A stretch of 64,000 nucleotides of DNA from Paraglaciecola mesophila (GCF_009906955.1 NZ_CP047656.1:620001-684000); one strand, 5' to 3'; shown: positions 1-9,618, counted from the stretch's first letter. A program made the numbers and translations. Notes: generated by a model not told the origin, from the letters alone.

Positions 1-863
1 AATGTCTGATGCATTTCATCGTGACGCTGCCAAGCAGGTTGTAGCCCCTCGTTGTGTAAAATGCGTAATGACTCATGTAGGGCATACAAACTATTAACGG
101 GAGCCGTATGATGATAAGCGCGCTTCCCACCTTGCCCCCAATACCCCATAACAAGATCCATATCTAAAAACCAGCTTTGCACAGGTGTTTTACGGGCTTT
201 TATCACCTCAACAGCTGCGTGACTAAAGGAAACTGGAGACAACCCCGGAACACATGATAAACATTTTTGAGTGCCAGAATAAATGGCATCAATTTGCCAA
301 CCGTCTACGTCAAGCTCTATACCGCCTAAAGAGGTTACGGCATCGACTATACTTAAGCAGTCGTAACGCTTAGCGAGTTCGCTAATTGCTTTGGCATCAT
401 TGCGCACCCCAGTAGACGTTTCTGCGTGAACAAACGCTACAGCTTTCGCATCTGGATTAGCCTTTAAGGCCTCTTCCACTTTTTGCAAGTCTGTTTGTTG
501 TCCCCAGGTGTCTTGTACCATTACAGCCGTTGCGCCGCAGCGCTGTACATTCTGCTGCATTCGTCCACCGAATACGCCGTTCTGGCACACGATGACTTTG
601 TCACCTGGTTCTAGTAAATTAACAAAAACAGATTCCATTCCCGCCGAACCAGGCGCAGAAACAGGCATAGTAAGTTGATTGTCAGTTTGAAAGGCAAACT
701 GAAGCAACGTTTTGACTTCGTCCATTAATCCGATAAACGCGGGATCTAAATGCCCTAACGTAGGACGTGAAAGAGCGTTCAAAATACGAGGATCAACATC
801 TGATGGGCCCGGCCCCATCAACGTTCTAACAGGTGGGATAAAAGTATTGAATTGCGCTGTCAT
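1..863 (-). CDS. Alanine/serine--glyoxylate aminotransferase (class V), 3' end outside window
   Basis: This is a PLP-dependent class V aminotransferase of the alanine-glyoxylate/serine-glyoxylate group. The ATG is at 863 and 287 codons are read before the window edge, so about a quarter of the usual 380 residues is missing. The N-terminal motif LMGPGPSDV is typical. The expected PLP lysine is about residue 200 in YSGTQKC, and the aspartate of IVDAVTS (about 174) would contact the pyridine nitrogen. HHTAPVNSLYAL near the edge is a family hallmark. The protein would transfer an amino group from alanine or serine to glyoxylate in the cytoplasm. Which donor is used cannot be read from the sequence. 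No partner gene is visible upstream; the next gene, yrdA, runs the same way about 320 bases before it. Confidence 0.88.
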   Translation of the reverse strand, partial: MTAQFNTFIPPVRTLMGPGPSDVDPRILNALSRPTLGHLDPAFIGLMDEVKTLLQFAFQTDNQLTMPVSAPGSAGMESVFVNLLEPGDKVIVCQNGVFGGRMQQNVQRCGATAVMVQDTWGQQTDLQKVEEALKANPDAKAVAFVHAETSTGVRNDAKAISELAKRYDCLSIVDAVTSLGGIELDVDGWQIDAIYSGTQKCLSCVPGLSPVSFSHAAVEVIKARKTPVQSWFLDMDLVMGYWGQGGKRAYHHTAPVNSLYALHESLRILHNEGLQPAWQRHDEMHQT

Positions 864-1099
864 GAATATTCTAAGCCTTATGTTTGTTGATGTGTTTCCC
901 ATGTTACCTAGATCTAAGCTAGCAACAAGTGGTCGATAACCGACATAAATAATGTGAATAGAAAAAATGGCAGGATTTATTCTTGTGAATGCACGAAAGC
1001 GCGTCTTATGAAGGCGAGATTATCTTGGCGAAACATTTTTGCAGTAAAAATCAACAAGCCCTAGCAAAACTACGTAACTAAACTACACTTGATTTGTAC

Positions 1100-1178
1100 A
1101 TTGGATATAGTTAGCGCAAGGCTCATATGAGCCATACCCCTCAGCTCGGATCAGCTTTTATGGTCCGAGCATTTTTTT
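1100..1178 (+). ncRNA. Candidate small RNA ending in an orphan terminator
   Basis: The plus strand shows a palindrome (1120-1133), a short C-rich linker, and a hairpin with seven U residues (1144-1178). Both flanking genes run on the minus strand and no upstream plus-strand gene exists, so the terminator would end an otherwise unannotated transcript. The 5' end is a guess, and I could not find a convincing -35/-10 pair. It may instead protect against antisense transcription into yrdA. Confidence 0.28.
1144..1178 (+). terminator. Rho-independent terminator-like hairpin, plus strand
   Basis: The stem GCTCGGA/TCCGAGC is seven perfect base pairs with a 13-base loop, followed by A and seven T residues on the plus strand. 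On the minus strand the stem is preceded by A residues and not followed by T residues, so it does not suit yrdA. Confidence 0.6.
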
Positions 1179-1183
1179 ATCTG

Positions 1184-1705
1184 CTAGTCTTGTACTTTTA
1201 GTTCTGCGATAAAACGCTTGGCGTTTTCAACATAGTGTTGACCAGATGCTTCAAGCATTTTCTTTTGCGCATCTGGAATGCTTTTGACTACTTTCGCCGG
1301 CGACCCCATCACCAGTGACCCGTCTGGGATATCCATATTTTCTGTGACCAAACTATTTGCGCCAATAACACAATGCTTGCCTATTTTGGCACCGTTTAAA
1401 ATCACACTGTTGATCCCTATCAGGGAAAAATCACCTATTTGGCAACCGTGTAACATCACCTTATGCCCAATGGTAACGCCTTTACCTACCGTAAGGGGCA
1501 CGCCAAAATCAGTGTGCAGTACGCTGCCATCTTGAACATTACTGCCCTCACCAATGGTTATTTCATCGCAGTCGCCTCGTAATACTGCATTGAACCAAAC
1601 GCTGGCGTTGTCTGCCAAGGTCACTTTGCCCATAATGTGACTACCCGGCGCAATAAAAACATCTTTACCGACAGTGACCTTATCGTTCCCTAATGAATAC
1701 AACAT
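1184..1705 (-). CDS. yrdA: Gamma carbonic anhydrase-family protein YrdA
   Basis: A 173-residue left-handed beta-helix protein of the gamma-class carbonic anhydrase family, built from hexapeptide repeats. The three histidines that bind metal in this family are visible at about positions 64 (SVLHTD), 81 and 86 ([10 protein letters not shown]), and Arg43/Asp45 of the LRGD motif are kept. The length matches E. coli YrdA (about 180). The fold and metal site are supported, but YrdA-type proteins often show no proven carbonic anhydrase activity, so the reaction is uncertain. A clear AAGGAG ribosome site lies five bases before the ATG. It sits 14 bases after tesB and is probably the last gene of a unit with rlmJ, the kinase gene and tesB. 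Confidence 0.92.
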   Translation of the reverse strand: MLYSLGNDKVTVGKDVFIAPGSHIMGKVTLADNASVWFNAVLRGDCDEITIGEGSNVQDGSVLHTDFGVPLTVGKGVTIGHKVMLHGCQIGDFSLIGINSVILNGAKIGKHCVIGANSLVTENMDIPDGSLVMGSPAKVVKSIPDAQKKMLEASGQHYVENAKRFIAELKVQD

Positions 1706-1719
1706 ACCGACTCCTTAAA

Positions 1720-2574
1720 CTAAATTTTACGCATTAGGCCTTCTTGCATACTTGACGCAACAAGCTTGCCCTGACGATTGAAGAATTGGCCGCGCACTAA
1801 GCCACGCGACCCACCACTAAACGGGCTTTCAGCGCAGTACAATACCCAGTCGTCAAAATCGAACGGATGATGAAACCATACTGCATGATCAATAGTCGCC
1901 ATGATTAAGTTCTTATCACGCACGGAAACACCATGTGGCTGAATTGCCGTTGACAGAAAGTGATAGTCAGACGCATAAGACAACATAGCTTGATTTAAAT
2001 GCACGTTACCGTTTAGTGCTTCTTCCGCTTTCATCCAAATGTAGCGTTTAGGCTCATGCACACCTGGGTTAACGGGATCAATTTGCTGTACCGAACGCAT
2101 ATCCAGCGGTTTGTGATAGGCTATGGCTTCACGCATACGCGTCGATAACTTTTCAGGATCCGTATCATCGAAGGTGGTGTCACGAGGTAAATCTTCAGGC
2201 ATTGGTACGTCAGGCATTACTGCAAACTGGTGCTCTAACCCTACTTCAGGCTGCTGAAATGACGCTGTCATATAAAAAATATTACGACCATTTTGAATCG
2301 CTTTAACACGGCGAGTTGAAAAACTACGCCCATCTCTGACGGTTTGCACGTCAAATACCACAGGCTTTTTAGCGTCACCTGGCAATAAAAAATAAGCGTG
2401 AAAAGAGTGGGCTACACGCCCTTCAGGCAAGGTTAATTGCGCAGCTGCGATGGCTTGCCCCATGACTTGCCCACCAAACAGCGCCCTGAAACCTAAGTCC
2501 CAACTCTGCCCGCGAAATAACCCATCTTCTATTTTTTCTAAGGTTAATAAATCTACTAATTTAATATCGCTCAT
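1720..2574 (-). CDS. tesB: Acyl-CoA thioesterase II
   Basis: A 284-residue double-hotdog thioesterase that hydrolyses medium- and long-chain acyl-CoA to free fatty acid and CoA in the cytoplasm. The family's catalytic Asp, Thr and Gln appear to be kept: Asp in ATIDHAVWFHHPF, Thr/Ser in the SPFSGGSRGLVRG region, and Gln in SSMQEGLM near the C-terminus. The N-terminal stretch FRGQSWDLGFRALFGGQVMG is diagnostic for TesB. The length equals E. coli TesB (286). The start ATG has a GAGA element five bases upstream. It follows the protein kinase gene after 40 bases and precedes yrdA by 14, so cotranscription is likely. Confidence 0.95.
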   Translation of the reverse strand: MSDIKLVDLLTLEKIEDGLFRGQSWDLGFRALFGGQVMGQAIAAAQLTLPEGRVAHSFHAYFLLPGDAKKPVVFDVQTVRDGRSFSTRRVKAIQNGRNIFYMTASFQQPEVGLEHQFAVMPDVPMPEDLPRDTTFDDTDPEKLSTRMREAIAYHKPLDMRSVQQIDPVNPGVHEPKRYIWMKAEEALNGNVHLNQAMLSYASDYHFLSTAIQPHGVSVRDKNLIMATIDHAVWFHHPFDFDDWVLYCAESPFSGGSRGLVRGQFFNRQGKLVASSMQEGLMRKI

Positions 2575-2614
2575 AATCTCTCAAATGAATAAAAAGTGTG
2601 TTGTCGCTGCTAAC

Positions 2615-4465
2615 TTACGAGCCTATTGCTCGCTCGGCATAGGGGTTTCTAGGGTAAAATTTATCAGGTAAATGCGCTTGATGCTCGAAAAAACGCGTAT
2701 CTTTATAAGGTAACTTCATAAACCCTGACATGCCTACTCCTTGGATCAAGGGCACCAGTTCAATAATTTTACTCAGTAAATATTTAAACTCATCTGCTGA
2801 TGAATGATCCAGCAAGGTGTAATAGCTATGGATTTTTAAGTGCTTGGGAAGCGCTTCAAAAATAATACACCCCGTGTGATGTATCCCGTTTAGTTGATGA
2901 ATAATCGTCATAAGATCATCAGGCAAAGTCAATAATTCATCAGGGTCATCGCCATCTTCAAAATACGAATGCATCCGGCTTTGATCTTCTTGTACTGATA
3001 CCTTATTCAATTCGTAAGGTATGCACATATCTGACGATGGAAGAAATGGGGTATTTTCATCTTCTCGTTCGATGTGCAGGGTATCACGGGCGTTAAACAT
3101 ACAGCTTTTGAATACACCTACCCGATGGATCGAGCGCGCTAAGGTCACAATATTGTTCACCGTGGCATCAAAGGATGGCTTTAATTTGGGATCGTAAATA
3201 TTCAGGCTAGAGTCGATATACACTCCTTGCGGGGCCCAGCGCACAGCTAAGCCGCCTACTACAGGGTACTTACCGAGGCGGCTTACTTCTGAAATAAAGG
3301 CCTTTTCCGTTTCTCCCATACCTTGTAAGTAATTCTTATAGTAACGTTCGAACTGCTCATCATTGAGATAGCGTAACTCCTCACTACTTTGCTCACCTTC
3401 GGCGCGTAAAAATGACTTTCGTGAACTGTAGACAACCGTGTCTATCTCGCGAGATTTATGATGACTCCAGCCTGGAATCATTGCTGGAGCTTGGGGCGGA
3501 TCGTCAGTGCTGAACACTAAATTTTTCAAATGTTGAATATTATTTAAGAGATAATCCCCACCTTGTGCTCTTTTTTGCGCATCGTCACTGAGCATAGCCG
3601 TTAATATCTCACCAAGCATTTTAGGTAAGCCCAAGGCGTTAGGCCTAATAACTTGTGCACCAAAACGACTTGATTGCCCAGACGCTAACGCATACAAGGT
3701 ACTCGCTAAACCTTGCTCATCGAAACGAGGCGACGACAAATTGCCGTTTAACTGCTCAGGCCCAATGAAATACACATCACCAAGGCGGGCATTAGTTTGT
3801 TGCATATCACTGGACATTAAATCCATCACATTATTGGCTAAGTAATTTCCTTGTGCATCAAGCTGAGCAAAAACCGATGATCCCCAGTCAATTAAACCGA
3901 CCTTTTCAGTCAGTGGATCAAACACGATATTTGACGGTTTAACGTCCCCATGAACAATGGGTCTTGACTGACCATTTTCAGAAAATGAGCGAAGTGTTTG
4001 TAATATATCGGCCAATTGCACAGCAATTTTTACCACCAGTCTTGGCGAAAGAGGCCCTAATTCCAGTGAGACTTTTTCCAGATCCTTACCTGTAGCCCGC
4101 TGCATAACTAAAATAGATTGCTTTTTGATCCGTTGAAATTCGATCAAGCTAGGTACAAAAGGGTGCGCAACATGGCCTAGCATGTAGGCCTCTTCCTCGA
4201 GGCGGTCTTGCACATGCTGCGGCAAATTGGCCCGGGAAAATTTAAATACGTATTGCTTGGTTGTGTCATAAGTGGGCGTACCCGCAAACGCAAAGCCAAA
4301 AGCCCCCTTTCCTATCAGTTCAATCTCTTGATAGCCAAGACGTTCAAGTTGTTCAGTACACAATTTGAACCAGTCTTTTAGCTTCTTCGCGTCCTTATGA
4401 GAGAGCAAATAAATAGATTGCTCATCTGGAATATAGAAATGTTTAAGATCAGTTTGGGCAACCAT
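2615..4465 (-). CDS. Eukaryotic-type Ser/Thr protein kinase with unassigned C-terminal half
   Basis: A 616-residue protein whose first about 320 residues form a Hanks-type kinase domain. Visible motifs are the glycine loop GKGAFGFAF (52-60), the ATP-anchoring lysine K75 in VFKFS, the catalytic loop HGDVKPSN (172-179, Arg of HRD replaced by Gly) and DWG in place of DFG (193-195). All phosphotransfer residues are present, so an active kinase is expected. HGD and DWG are more usual in the bud32/aminoglycoside-kinase-like branch and some bacterial kinases. Residues about 330-616 match nothing I recognise. No membrane segment or PASTA repeat is seen, so it is probably cytoplasmic. It starts 13 bases after rlmJ. 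The substrate is unknown. Confidence 0.85.
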   Translation of the reverse strand: MVAQTDLKHFYIPDEQSIYLLSHKDAKKLKDWFKLCTEQLERLGYQEIELIGKGAFGFAFAGTPTYDTTKQYVFKFSRANLPQHVQDRLEEEAYMLGHVAHPFVPSLIEFQRIKKQSILVMQRATGKDLEKVSLELGPLSPRLVVKIAVQLADILQTLRSFSENGQSRPIVHGDVKPSNIVFDPLTEKVGLIDWGSSVFAQLDAQGNYLANNVMDLMSSDMQQTNARLGDVYFIGPEQLNGNLSSPRFDEQGLASTLYALASGQSSRFGAQVIRPNALGLPKMLGEILTAMLSDDAQKRAQGGDYLLNNIQHLKNLVFSTDDPPQAPAMIPGWSHHKSREIDTVVYSSRKSFLRAEGEQSSEELRYLNDEQFERYYKNYLQGMGETEKAFISEVSRLGKYPVVGGLAVRWAPQGVYIDSSLNIYDPKLKPSFDATVNNIVTLARSIHRVGVFKSCMFNARDTLHIEREDENTPFLPSSDMCIPYELNKVSVQEDQSRMHSYFEDGDDPDELLTLPDDLMTIIHQLNGIHHTGCIIFEALPKHLKIHSYYTLLDHSSADEFKYLLSKIIELVPLIQGVGMSGFMKLPYKDTRFFEHQAHLPDKFYPRNPYAERAIGS

Positions 4466-4478
4466 TTTGCTGTCAGCC

Positions 4479-5360
4479 TTACGCCTCTTCCACCAGCCAA
4501 TTCACCAGAAATGACGCTTGCTTGCTCTGTGCCATGACTGGGGTAACTTCGGCTAAACAATCATTAATTTGCACATCAAGTTGCCAAGGTGCATTAATAA
4601 TCGCCATACCAGAGCCATACATTCCTTCAAAGGTATCAGGGTCTTGTACCGCTAATTCCACTTGCAGTACATTTTTAACGTCTTGCTGAGAAAGTGCCTC
4701 CAGCATTTTTTGACTTTTTTTGTGCTTAGTAGTGGCGCGTTCAAATCCATCATTTTTCGATGCATCGCGTTTTGACAGCAGTGGATACCAAATGGCGTAA
4801 GTGGCAGTTGGCCAACGCTTATAAGCCTTGCTAATGGCGTCAACGACTAACTGGTAATCTTCCGGGGTTTCATAGGAAGGGTCCGTTAGCACTAAACCCC
4901 GTTTTAATTCTGGCGGTGTCATGGCAATAAGCCCTTCATAACCATCCCTGTGATGCACAGAAACATTCGGGCCTTTTATTTGCCGTTTAAGGTTAATGAC
5001 CTCTTGGTTGTTCCACTCCATCAAGTGCAGTTTATCTTGCTCACGCATTAACATACGGGCAATTTCTGGCGACCCTGGATATTGATGGCATTTTACATAA
5101 TGACCGGTAAGTTCTTGATAGGCCAAGATCGTCTCTTGTACACCAGCGTAATCAGCCAGTTTGGCGATCCCTTGTTTAAACTCATTGGTTTTCAGGGATT
5201 GTTCTGATGTTAAATCATATAAACCCGCACCACTGTGCGTATCGATATAGGTGAAGCCTTTTTCTTTTTGTTTTAATTTGTCGATGATCAACATCTGGCA
5301 GATATGCTTCAATACATCTGCATGATTACCCGCATGGTAGCCGTGGCGATAACTAAACAA
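4479..5360 (-). CDS. rlmJ: 23S rRNA (adenine-2030-N6)-methyltransferase RlmJ
   Basis: RlmJ methylates A2030 of 23S rRNA using S-adenosylmethionine. The N-terminal block SYRHGYHAGNHADVLKH is nearly identical to E. coli RlmJ, and the catalytic motif appears as LTDPSYE (DPPY-type variant). I place the start at the TTG at 5360, giving 293 residues: an AAAGGAG ribosome site lies eight bases upstream and the protein then begins FSYRHG, as E. coli does. An upstream TTG at 5384 is in frame but overlaps the ribosome site and has no homologous extension. The TTG start suggests modest translation. It heads a probable operon with the kinase, tesB and yrdA. Confidence 0.93.
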   Translation of the reverse strand: MFSYRHGYHAGNHADVLKHICQMLIIDKLKQKEKGFTYIDTHSGAGLYDLTSEQSLKTNEFKQGIAKLADYAGVQETILAYQELTGHYVKCHQYPGSPEIARMLMREQDKLHLMEWNNQEVINLKRQIKGPNVSVHHRDGYEGLIAMTPPELKRGLVLTDPSYETPEDYQLVVDAISKAYKRWPTATYAIWYPLLSKRDASKNDGFERATTKHKKSQKMLEALSQQDVKNVLQVELAVQDPDTFEGMYGSGMAIINAPWQLDVQINDCLAEVTPVMAQSKQASFLVNWLVEEA

Positions 5361-5442
5361 CTGATTGACTCCTTTATGACACAATACGTCATTGGGTTAT
5401 TAAGCTTTAGAGCGCTAGTTTACCTTGTCACTGGTGTTAAGC

Positions 5443-5469
5443 AAAAATAAACCCGCTCGAGGCGGGCTT
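5443..5469 (-). terminator. Terminator of the branched-chain dehydrogenase operon
   Basis: On the minus strand AAGCCCGC and GCGGGTTT pair (eight pairs, one G-U) around a five-base loop, followed by ATTTTTG. It lies about 38 bases after the E2 stop codon and separates that operon from rlmJ. Confidence 0.8.
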
Positions 5470-5506
5470 TAATAGGGCGTGTTTAGTTGCGAATTAGCGC
5501 GACGAA

Positions 5507-7129
5507 TTAGCGCAATGTGCTTAACATTTTCATCGGTTGCTCAATGTATGACTTCCAAAGGTTATTAAACTTCACCATGGTAGCACCATCAATAATGCGG
5601 TGATCACCCGACCAACTGACATGCATAATGTTCAGCGCTTGTACGTTATCATTTTCATCAAAACGTGGTAAACGCTGCATTTTCCCAAGGGCGACAATCG
5701 CCGCTTCTGGGTGATTTATTACAGGTGTCGCTACCGTACCACCCAATACGCCAATATTTGAAATACTGATCGTTCCGCCTGTCAGGTCTTGCGTTTTTAA
5801 GCGCCCTTCTCTTGCCTGTTCAATCAACTCGGCAGCGCGTTTGGCAATATCGAATATCGACATATCTTGCACACCTTTGATATTTGGCACCATCAATCCG
5901 AGTTTACCGTCAACTGCCATACCGATATTGTGATCATTGAAATAGGTTAACTCAGTACAATCAGCGTTAACTTGACTGTTGATAATCGGAAATGCGTTTA
6001 ACGCCATAGATAATGCTTTAATAAAGAACGGCATAAAACTTAATTTTACGCCTTGTTCGGCAAAGTCGTCTTTTAATTGAGCGCGAAGCGCAATCAAGGC
6101 ATCCATTTGAATTTCTTCACTGACCGTAAAGTGAGGAATGGTAGTAACACTGTGTACCATTTGTTTGGCCATTGCCGCTTTAATACCACTAATACGCTCA
6201 ACACGCGTCACGCCCTGCGAGTTACGTTGCGAGGCATCATGTGTTTCACTTTGCGCCTTAGGGTTATCGTCGCCTTTTTCTTTTTGTTGTTGGGTCAAAT
6301 CGCATTTTAAAATGCGTCCTTTATCCCCACTGCCCTGCACGTTTGATAAATCAATGTCTTGCTCTCGCGCCACGCGTCTGACAGCTGGGCTCGCCAGTAC
6401 TTTGTGATTAATTTTTGCCACGTCAGCTGATGTGCTTGTCTGTGCGTTAGACGTTGCCTTGGGTGTCGTGACTTTTTCAGCTGTGCTTTGTGAAGGTGCC
6501 TGGTGTTGGCCTTTTGCGCCATCAACCTGCATGGTAAATAAAGCAGAGTGGACTTTAGCGATATCCCCCTGCTGATAGCAAAGGCTGACAATCGTGCCAT
6601 TGTGCTTAGCGGGTATCTCCACTAACGCTTTATCTGTCATGACCTCAACCACAGGTTGGTCTTCAATAACCGTTTCGCCTTCACCTACTAACCATTTAAC
6701 CAATTCACATTCAACAATCCCCTCACCAATATCCGGCAAGATAAACGTTTCTAGGTGACTGTCGCTTTCTGCACTGTCTGACTTGATATGAGTAGTTTCA
6801 TTTTCGCCTAAGGTATCTTGTTCTTGGTCTGTATCACTGTGCTCAGTTTGATTAGCACGGCCTTGCATATCAGTAGACGAACTGCTTTCTTGCCCTTCAA
6901 TATCCATGGCAAACAGAGGCTTATGCACCTGAGCGATGTCACCTGCTTGGTAGTACAATTTTCTAACGGTGCCACTGTACATAGCCGGTATTTGCACCGT
7001 TGCCTTGTCTGTCATAACTTCTGCAACGGGTTGATCTTCAACAATGATATCGCCTTCTGATACTAACCATTCCAATAATTCACACTCTACAATTCCTTCA
7101 CCAATATCTGGCAAAATAAAGTCTTTCAT
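5507..7129 (-). CDS. bkdB: Branched-chain 2-oxoacid dehydrogenase E2 (dihydrolipoyl acyltransferase), two lipoyl domains
   Basis: A 540-residue E2 core of the branched-chain 2-oxoacid dehydrogenase complex, which moves acyl groups from E1 to CoA. Two biotinyl-lipoyl domains are visible (about 1-78 and 127-203), each with the lipoylated lysine in VMTDKA and each opening FILPDIGEGIVECEL. A charged linker follows, then a peripheral subunit-binding domain (about 247-283, ASPAVRRVAREQDIDL), and a chloramphenicol acetyltransferase-like catalytic domain ending with SWSGDHRIIDGA (catalytic His and Asp). Two lipoyl domains are more than in the mammalian E2. It is the last gene of the operon and is followed by a terminator. 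No E3 (lpd) gene is in the window, so E3 is presumably shared. Confidence 0.93.
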   Translation of the reverse strand: MKDFILPDIGEGIVECELLEWLVSEGDIIVEDQPVAEVMTDKATVQIPAMYSGTVRKLYYQAGDIAQVHKPLFAMDIEGQESSSSTDMQGRANQTEHSDTDQEQDTLGENETTHIKSDSAESDSHLETFILPDIGEGIVECELVKWLVGEGETVIEDQPVVEVMTDKALVEIPAKHNGTIVSLCYQQGDIAKVHSALFTMQVDGAKGQHQAPSQSTAEKVTTPKATSNAQTSTSADVAKINHKVLASPAVRRVAREQDIDLSNVQGSGDKGRILKCDLTQQQKEKGDDNPKAQSETHDASQRNSQGVTRVERISGIKAAMAKQMVHSVTTIPHFTVSEEIQMDALIALRAQLKDDFAEQGVKLSFMPFFIKALSMALNAFPIINSQVNADCTELTYFNDHNIGMAVDGKLGLMVPNIKGVQDMSIFDIAKRAAELIEQAREGRLKTQDLTGGTISISNIGVLGGTVATPVINHPEAAIVALGKMQRLPRFDENDNVQALNIMHVSWSGDHRIIDGATMVKFNNLWKSYIEQPMKMLSTLR

Positions 7130-7153
7130 TTCATCTTTCCTCGATATCAGTGG

Positions 7154-8131
7154 TTAAAAATTCACGCAGCGTTTAATCGCTTCGTAGGTTTTTAGATGAT
7201 CTGGCATGTACTCTTTTTCGTGTGCCAAAGGGTAAGGTGTGTCTAACCCGCACACTCGGGTAATAGGAGATTCTAAGTATAAAAAACAGCGTTCTTGGAC
7301 AGTGGCAGATATTTCGCTGGCAAAACCACCCGTTTGAGGCGCTTCATGGTTAATAAGAAGTCGACCTGTTTTCTTAACTGATTCACTTACCGTTTCCGCG
7401 TCCCAAGGTAATATGCTACGTAAATCAATTATTTCGCACGAAATACCGTCTTTCTCTGCCATCTCAGCAGCCTTTTCAATCACTTCAACCTGAGCGCCCC
7501 AAGCAAGCAATGTAATGTGTTCGCCTTTCTTGACCACCTCAGCTTTACCCAGAGGCAACTCGTAATCCTCTTCAGGCACCTCGCCAACCGATGCACGATA
7601 CAAACGCTTTGGCTCCATGAATAAAACGGGGTTGTCGTCGCGAATCGACGCTAATAACAGGCCCTTCGCTTGATACGGATTACGTGGAATAACAATTTTC
7701 ATACCAGGAATATGCGCGAAAAAGGCCTCTGGAGATTGGGAATGATATAAACCCCCTGCAATACCACCACCATAAGGCGTGCGTATGGTTAACGTGCCAC
7801 AAGTAAATTGCCCACCAGAACGATAGCGAAACTTAGCCGTTTCATTTACGATTTGATCGAACGCTGGAAAAATATAATCGCCAAACTGAATTTCTGCTAC
7901 GGGCACTGAACCTTGTGATGCCAGCCCATTTGCAAAGCCTATGATGCCTTGCTCGGTTAAGGGCGTATTAAAGCAGCGACCTTTGCCGAATTGTTGCTGA
8001 AGATTGCTTGTGGCTCTAAATACCCCACCAAAATGCCCCACGTCTTCACCGAATACCATGACCTTCTCGTCTTCAGTCATAGCGGTTATGAGGGCATTGT
8101 TTATTGCTTGTAGCATATTCATTTTAATCAT
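7154..8131 (-). CDS. bkdA2: Branched-chain 2-oxoacid dehydrogenase E1 beta
   Basis: The 325-residue beta subunit of the thiamine diphosphate-dependent E1 component, forming an alpha2-beta2 decarboxylase with the upstream gene. Characteristic stretches are [30 protein letters not shown] and MEPKRLYR. The reading frame is open upstream to 8179, but I choose the ATG at 8131: AGGGAG stands five to ten bases before it, and it overlaps the E1 alpha stop by eight bases, an arrangement typical of coupled translation. The resulting length matches the family. Substrates would be the 2-oxoacids of valine, leucine and isoleucine, feeding catabolism or branched fatty acid priming. Confidence 0.93.
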   Translation of the reverse strand: MIKMNMLQAINNALITAMTEDEKVMVFGEDVGHFGGVFRATSNLQQQFGKGRCFNTPLTEQGIIGFANGLASQGSVPVAEIQFGDYIFPAFDQIVNETAKFRYRSGGQFTCGTLTIRTPYGGGIAGGLYHSQSPEAFFAHIPGMKIVIPRNPYQAKGLLLASIRDDNPVLFMEPKRLYRASVGEVPEEDYELPLGKAEVVKKGEHITLLAWGAQVEVIEKAAEMAEKDGISCEIIDLRSILPWDAETVSESVKKTGRLLINHEAPQTGGFASEISATVQERCFLYLESPITRVCGLDTPYPLAHEKEYMPDHLKTYEAIKRCVNF

Positions 8132-9320
8132 GATTGATTCTCCCTGCCGTTTTTGGATAGGCTTCTGGGTACAAACCAATATGGTGCTTTAATTGGGCTA
8201 ATTGCTCTCGTAAGTGCCATGGCGGTGTGTCGTATACATCATTAATCAAATCATCTATCTCGCAAATATCCACTTGCTCGGCTTTTTTCATCGCTGCTAA
8301 CACGTCTTGTCGGGTTTGTTCAACGAATTGCTTATGTTGTGCTTCGTCAATCCAGTCTTTACTTTTCATCCAGTTTTCAAAGCGTTGAACGGGATCTTTC
8401 TCACGCCATTTTTGCTCTTCTTCTTTAGAACGGTAGCCTGTAGGGTCATCAGAAGTGGAATGGGCTGCCAAACGATAGGTCATGGCTTCTATCAATACTG
8501 GGCAGTTTTCTTTAAGCGCAATTTCTCGTGCTTTTTGCGTCGCCAAATAAACGGCTAATACATCGTTGCCGTCGACGCGAATAGTCTTAACTCCGTACCC
8601 TAGACCACGCGAAGCAATGCCATCACCACTAAATTGCTCACTAGCAGGGGTAGAAATCGCGTAGCCATTATTACGGCAGAAGAAAATCACGGGGCAATTT
8701 AATACTGAGGCCATATTTAGCCCGGCGTGAAAATCCCCCTCAGACGCAGCGCCTTCACCGAAGTAACAAATAGTCAGTGCTTCATTGCCTGCCATTTTTT
8801 GTCCGTAAGCATAGCCAGCAGCTTGAGGAATTTGTGTGCCTAGGGGAGAGGAAATGGTCATAAAGTTAAGTGCTTTATCACCGTAGTGTATTGGCATTTG
8901 TCGTCCCTTATTCGGGTCAAGCTTGTTACTGAACATTTGATTCATAAACTGCTCTGTACGATAGCCTCGGTACGCCAGTGCCCCTTGCTCACGATACTGC
9001 GACATGATCATATCGTTTTCGCTCAGCGCCGCTGCACTGCCAATTGTCGACGCTTCTTCACCGCTACACGCTAAATAAAAGCTAATGCGCCCTTGGCGCT
9101 GTGCCCCAACCATGCGCTCATCTAGCACCCTTATATAGTGCATGGTTCTGAATATTTTCAGTGCTTCATCCTGGCTTATCTCAGGCATATCTGCATCGTC
9201 GTGTACGCTACCGTCAGGCTGCAAAATTTGTAGCATCGGCAGATCGACTGTACCCTTACCAATGATATTCACTTTGTGGCTTATCCCCACATCTGAGAGA
9301 TGATTTCTTTCGTTCACCAT
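8124..9320 (-). CDS. bkdA1: Branched-chain 2-oxoacid dehydrogenase E1 alpha
   Basis: The 398-residue alpha subunit of E1, which binds thiamine diphosphate. The ThDP motif runs from [14 protein letters not shown] to CRNNGYAIS (the GDG...NN pattern with GEG), and [16 protein letters not shown] is the phosphorylation-loop region typical of branched-chain rather than pyruvate E1 alpha. [13 protein letters not shown] and [14 protein letters not shown] support the same assignment. AGAGGG lies just before the ATG. It is the first gene of the three-gene E1 alpha - E1 beta - E2 operon, so the promoter should lie in 9321-9618. No regulator gene is adjacent. Confidence 0.93.
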   Translation of the reverse strand: MVNERNHLSDVGISHKVNIIGKGTVDLPMLQILQPDGSVHDDADMPEISQDEALKIFRTMHYIRVLDERMVGAQRQGRISFYLACSGEEASTIGSAAALSENDMIMSQYREQGALAYRGYRTEQFMNQMFSNKLDPNKGRQMPIHYGDKALNFMTISSPLGTQIPQAAGYAYGQKMAGNEALTICYFGEGAASEGDFHAGLNMASVLNCPVIFFCRNNGYAISTPASEQFSGDGIASRGLGYGVKTIRVDGNDVLAVYLATQKAREIALKENCPVLIEAMTYRLAAHSTSDDPTGYRSKEEEQKWREKDPVQRFENWMKSKDWIDEAQHKQFVEQTRQDVLAAMKKAEQVDICEIDDLINDVYDTPPWHLREQLAQLKHHIGLYPEAYPKTAGRINHD

Positions 9321-9569
9321 AAACCCTCTTTAACGTTTCTCAACACCATCATGATTGACTATGTTTTAAAGTTGTTACTTGAGTGTTAATGCTAGTGTAA
9401 ATACTAGGATGAGGCGTTTCCAAATTTGGATTGAATTTAACAAAAGAAGGGATAGCTATTCTAATTAAGACGCGAAAACATGATGTTTATCCGCTTTTAA
9501 ACAATAGCGATTAAAAGCCTTTGTTCTAATAAACAATTTTAGCCGTTGGCACTATGTGGTTTGAACCTA

Positions 9570-9599
9570 GCCTCAATATACTTGGTGGTATATTGAGGC
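9570..9599. repeat. Perfect 11-bp inverted repeat downstream of the DUF2189 gene
   Basis: GCCTCAATATA (9570-9580) and TATATTGAGGC (9589-9599) are exact inverted copies around an eight-base loop. It starts 19 bases after the DUF2189 stop. No T tract follows on either strand, so it is not a classical terminator; mRNA end protection or a protein-binding palindrome are alternatives. Confidence 0.75.
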
Positions 9600-9618
9600 C
9601 AAAATACCGAATGTTTCG

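Larger units (their letters stand above)
864..1183. other. Intergenic region between yrdA and the aminotransferase
   Basis: These 320 bases carry no supported ORF. They must hold the aminotransferase promoter (minus strand, near 864-1000). They also contain a 14-base perfect palindrome (GGCTCATATGAGCC, 1120-1133) and a plus-strand terminator-like hairpin at 1144-1178 that no annotated plus-strand gene needs. Confidence 0.6.

Noticed and set aside
5361..5384. Upstream in-frame TTG for rlmJ
   Set aside because: It would translate across the AAAGGAG ribosome site; E. coli RlmJ starts at the SYRHG block.
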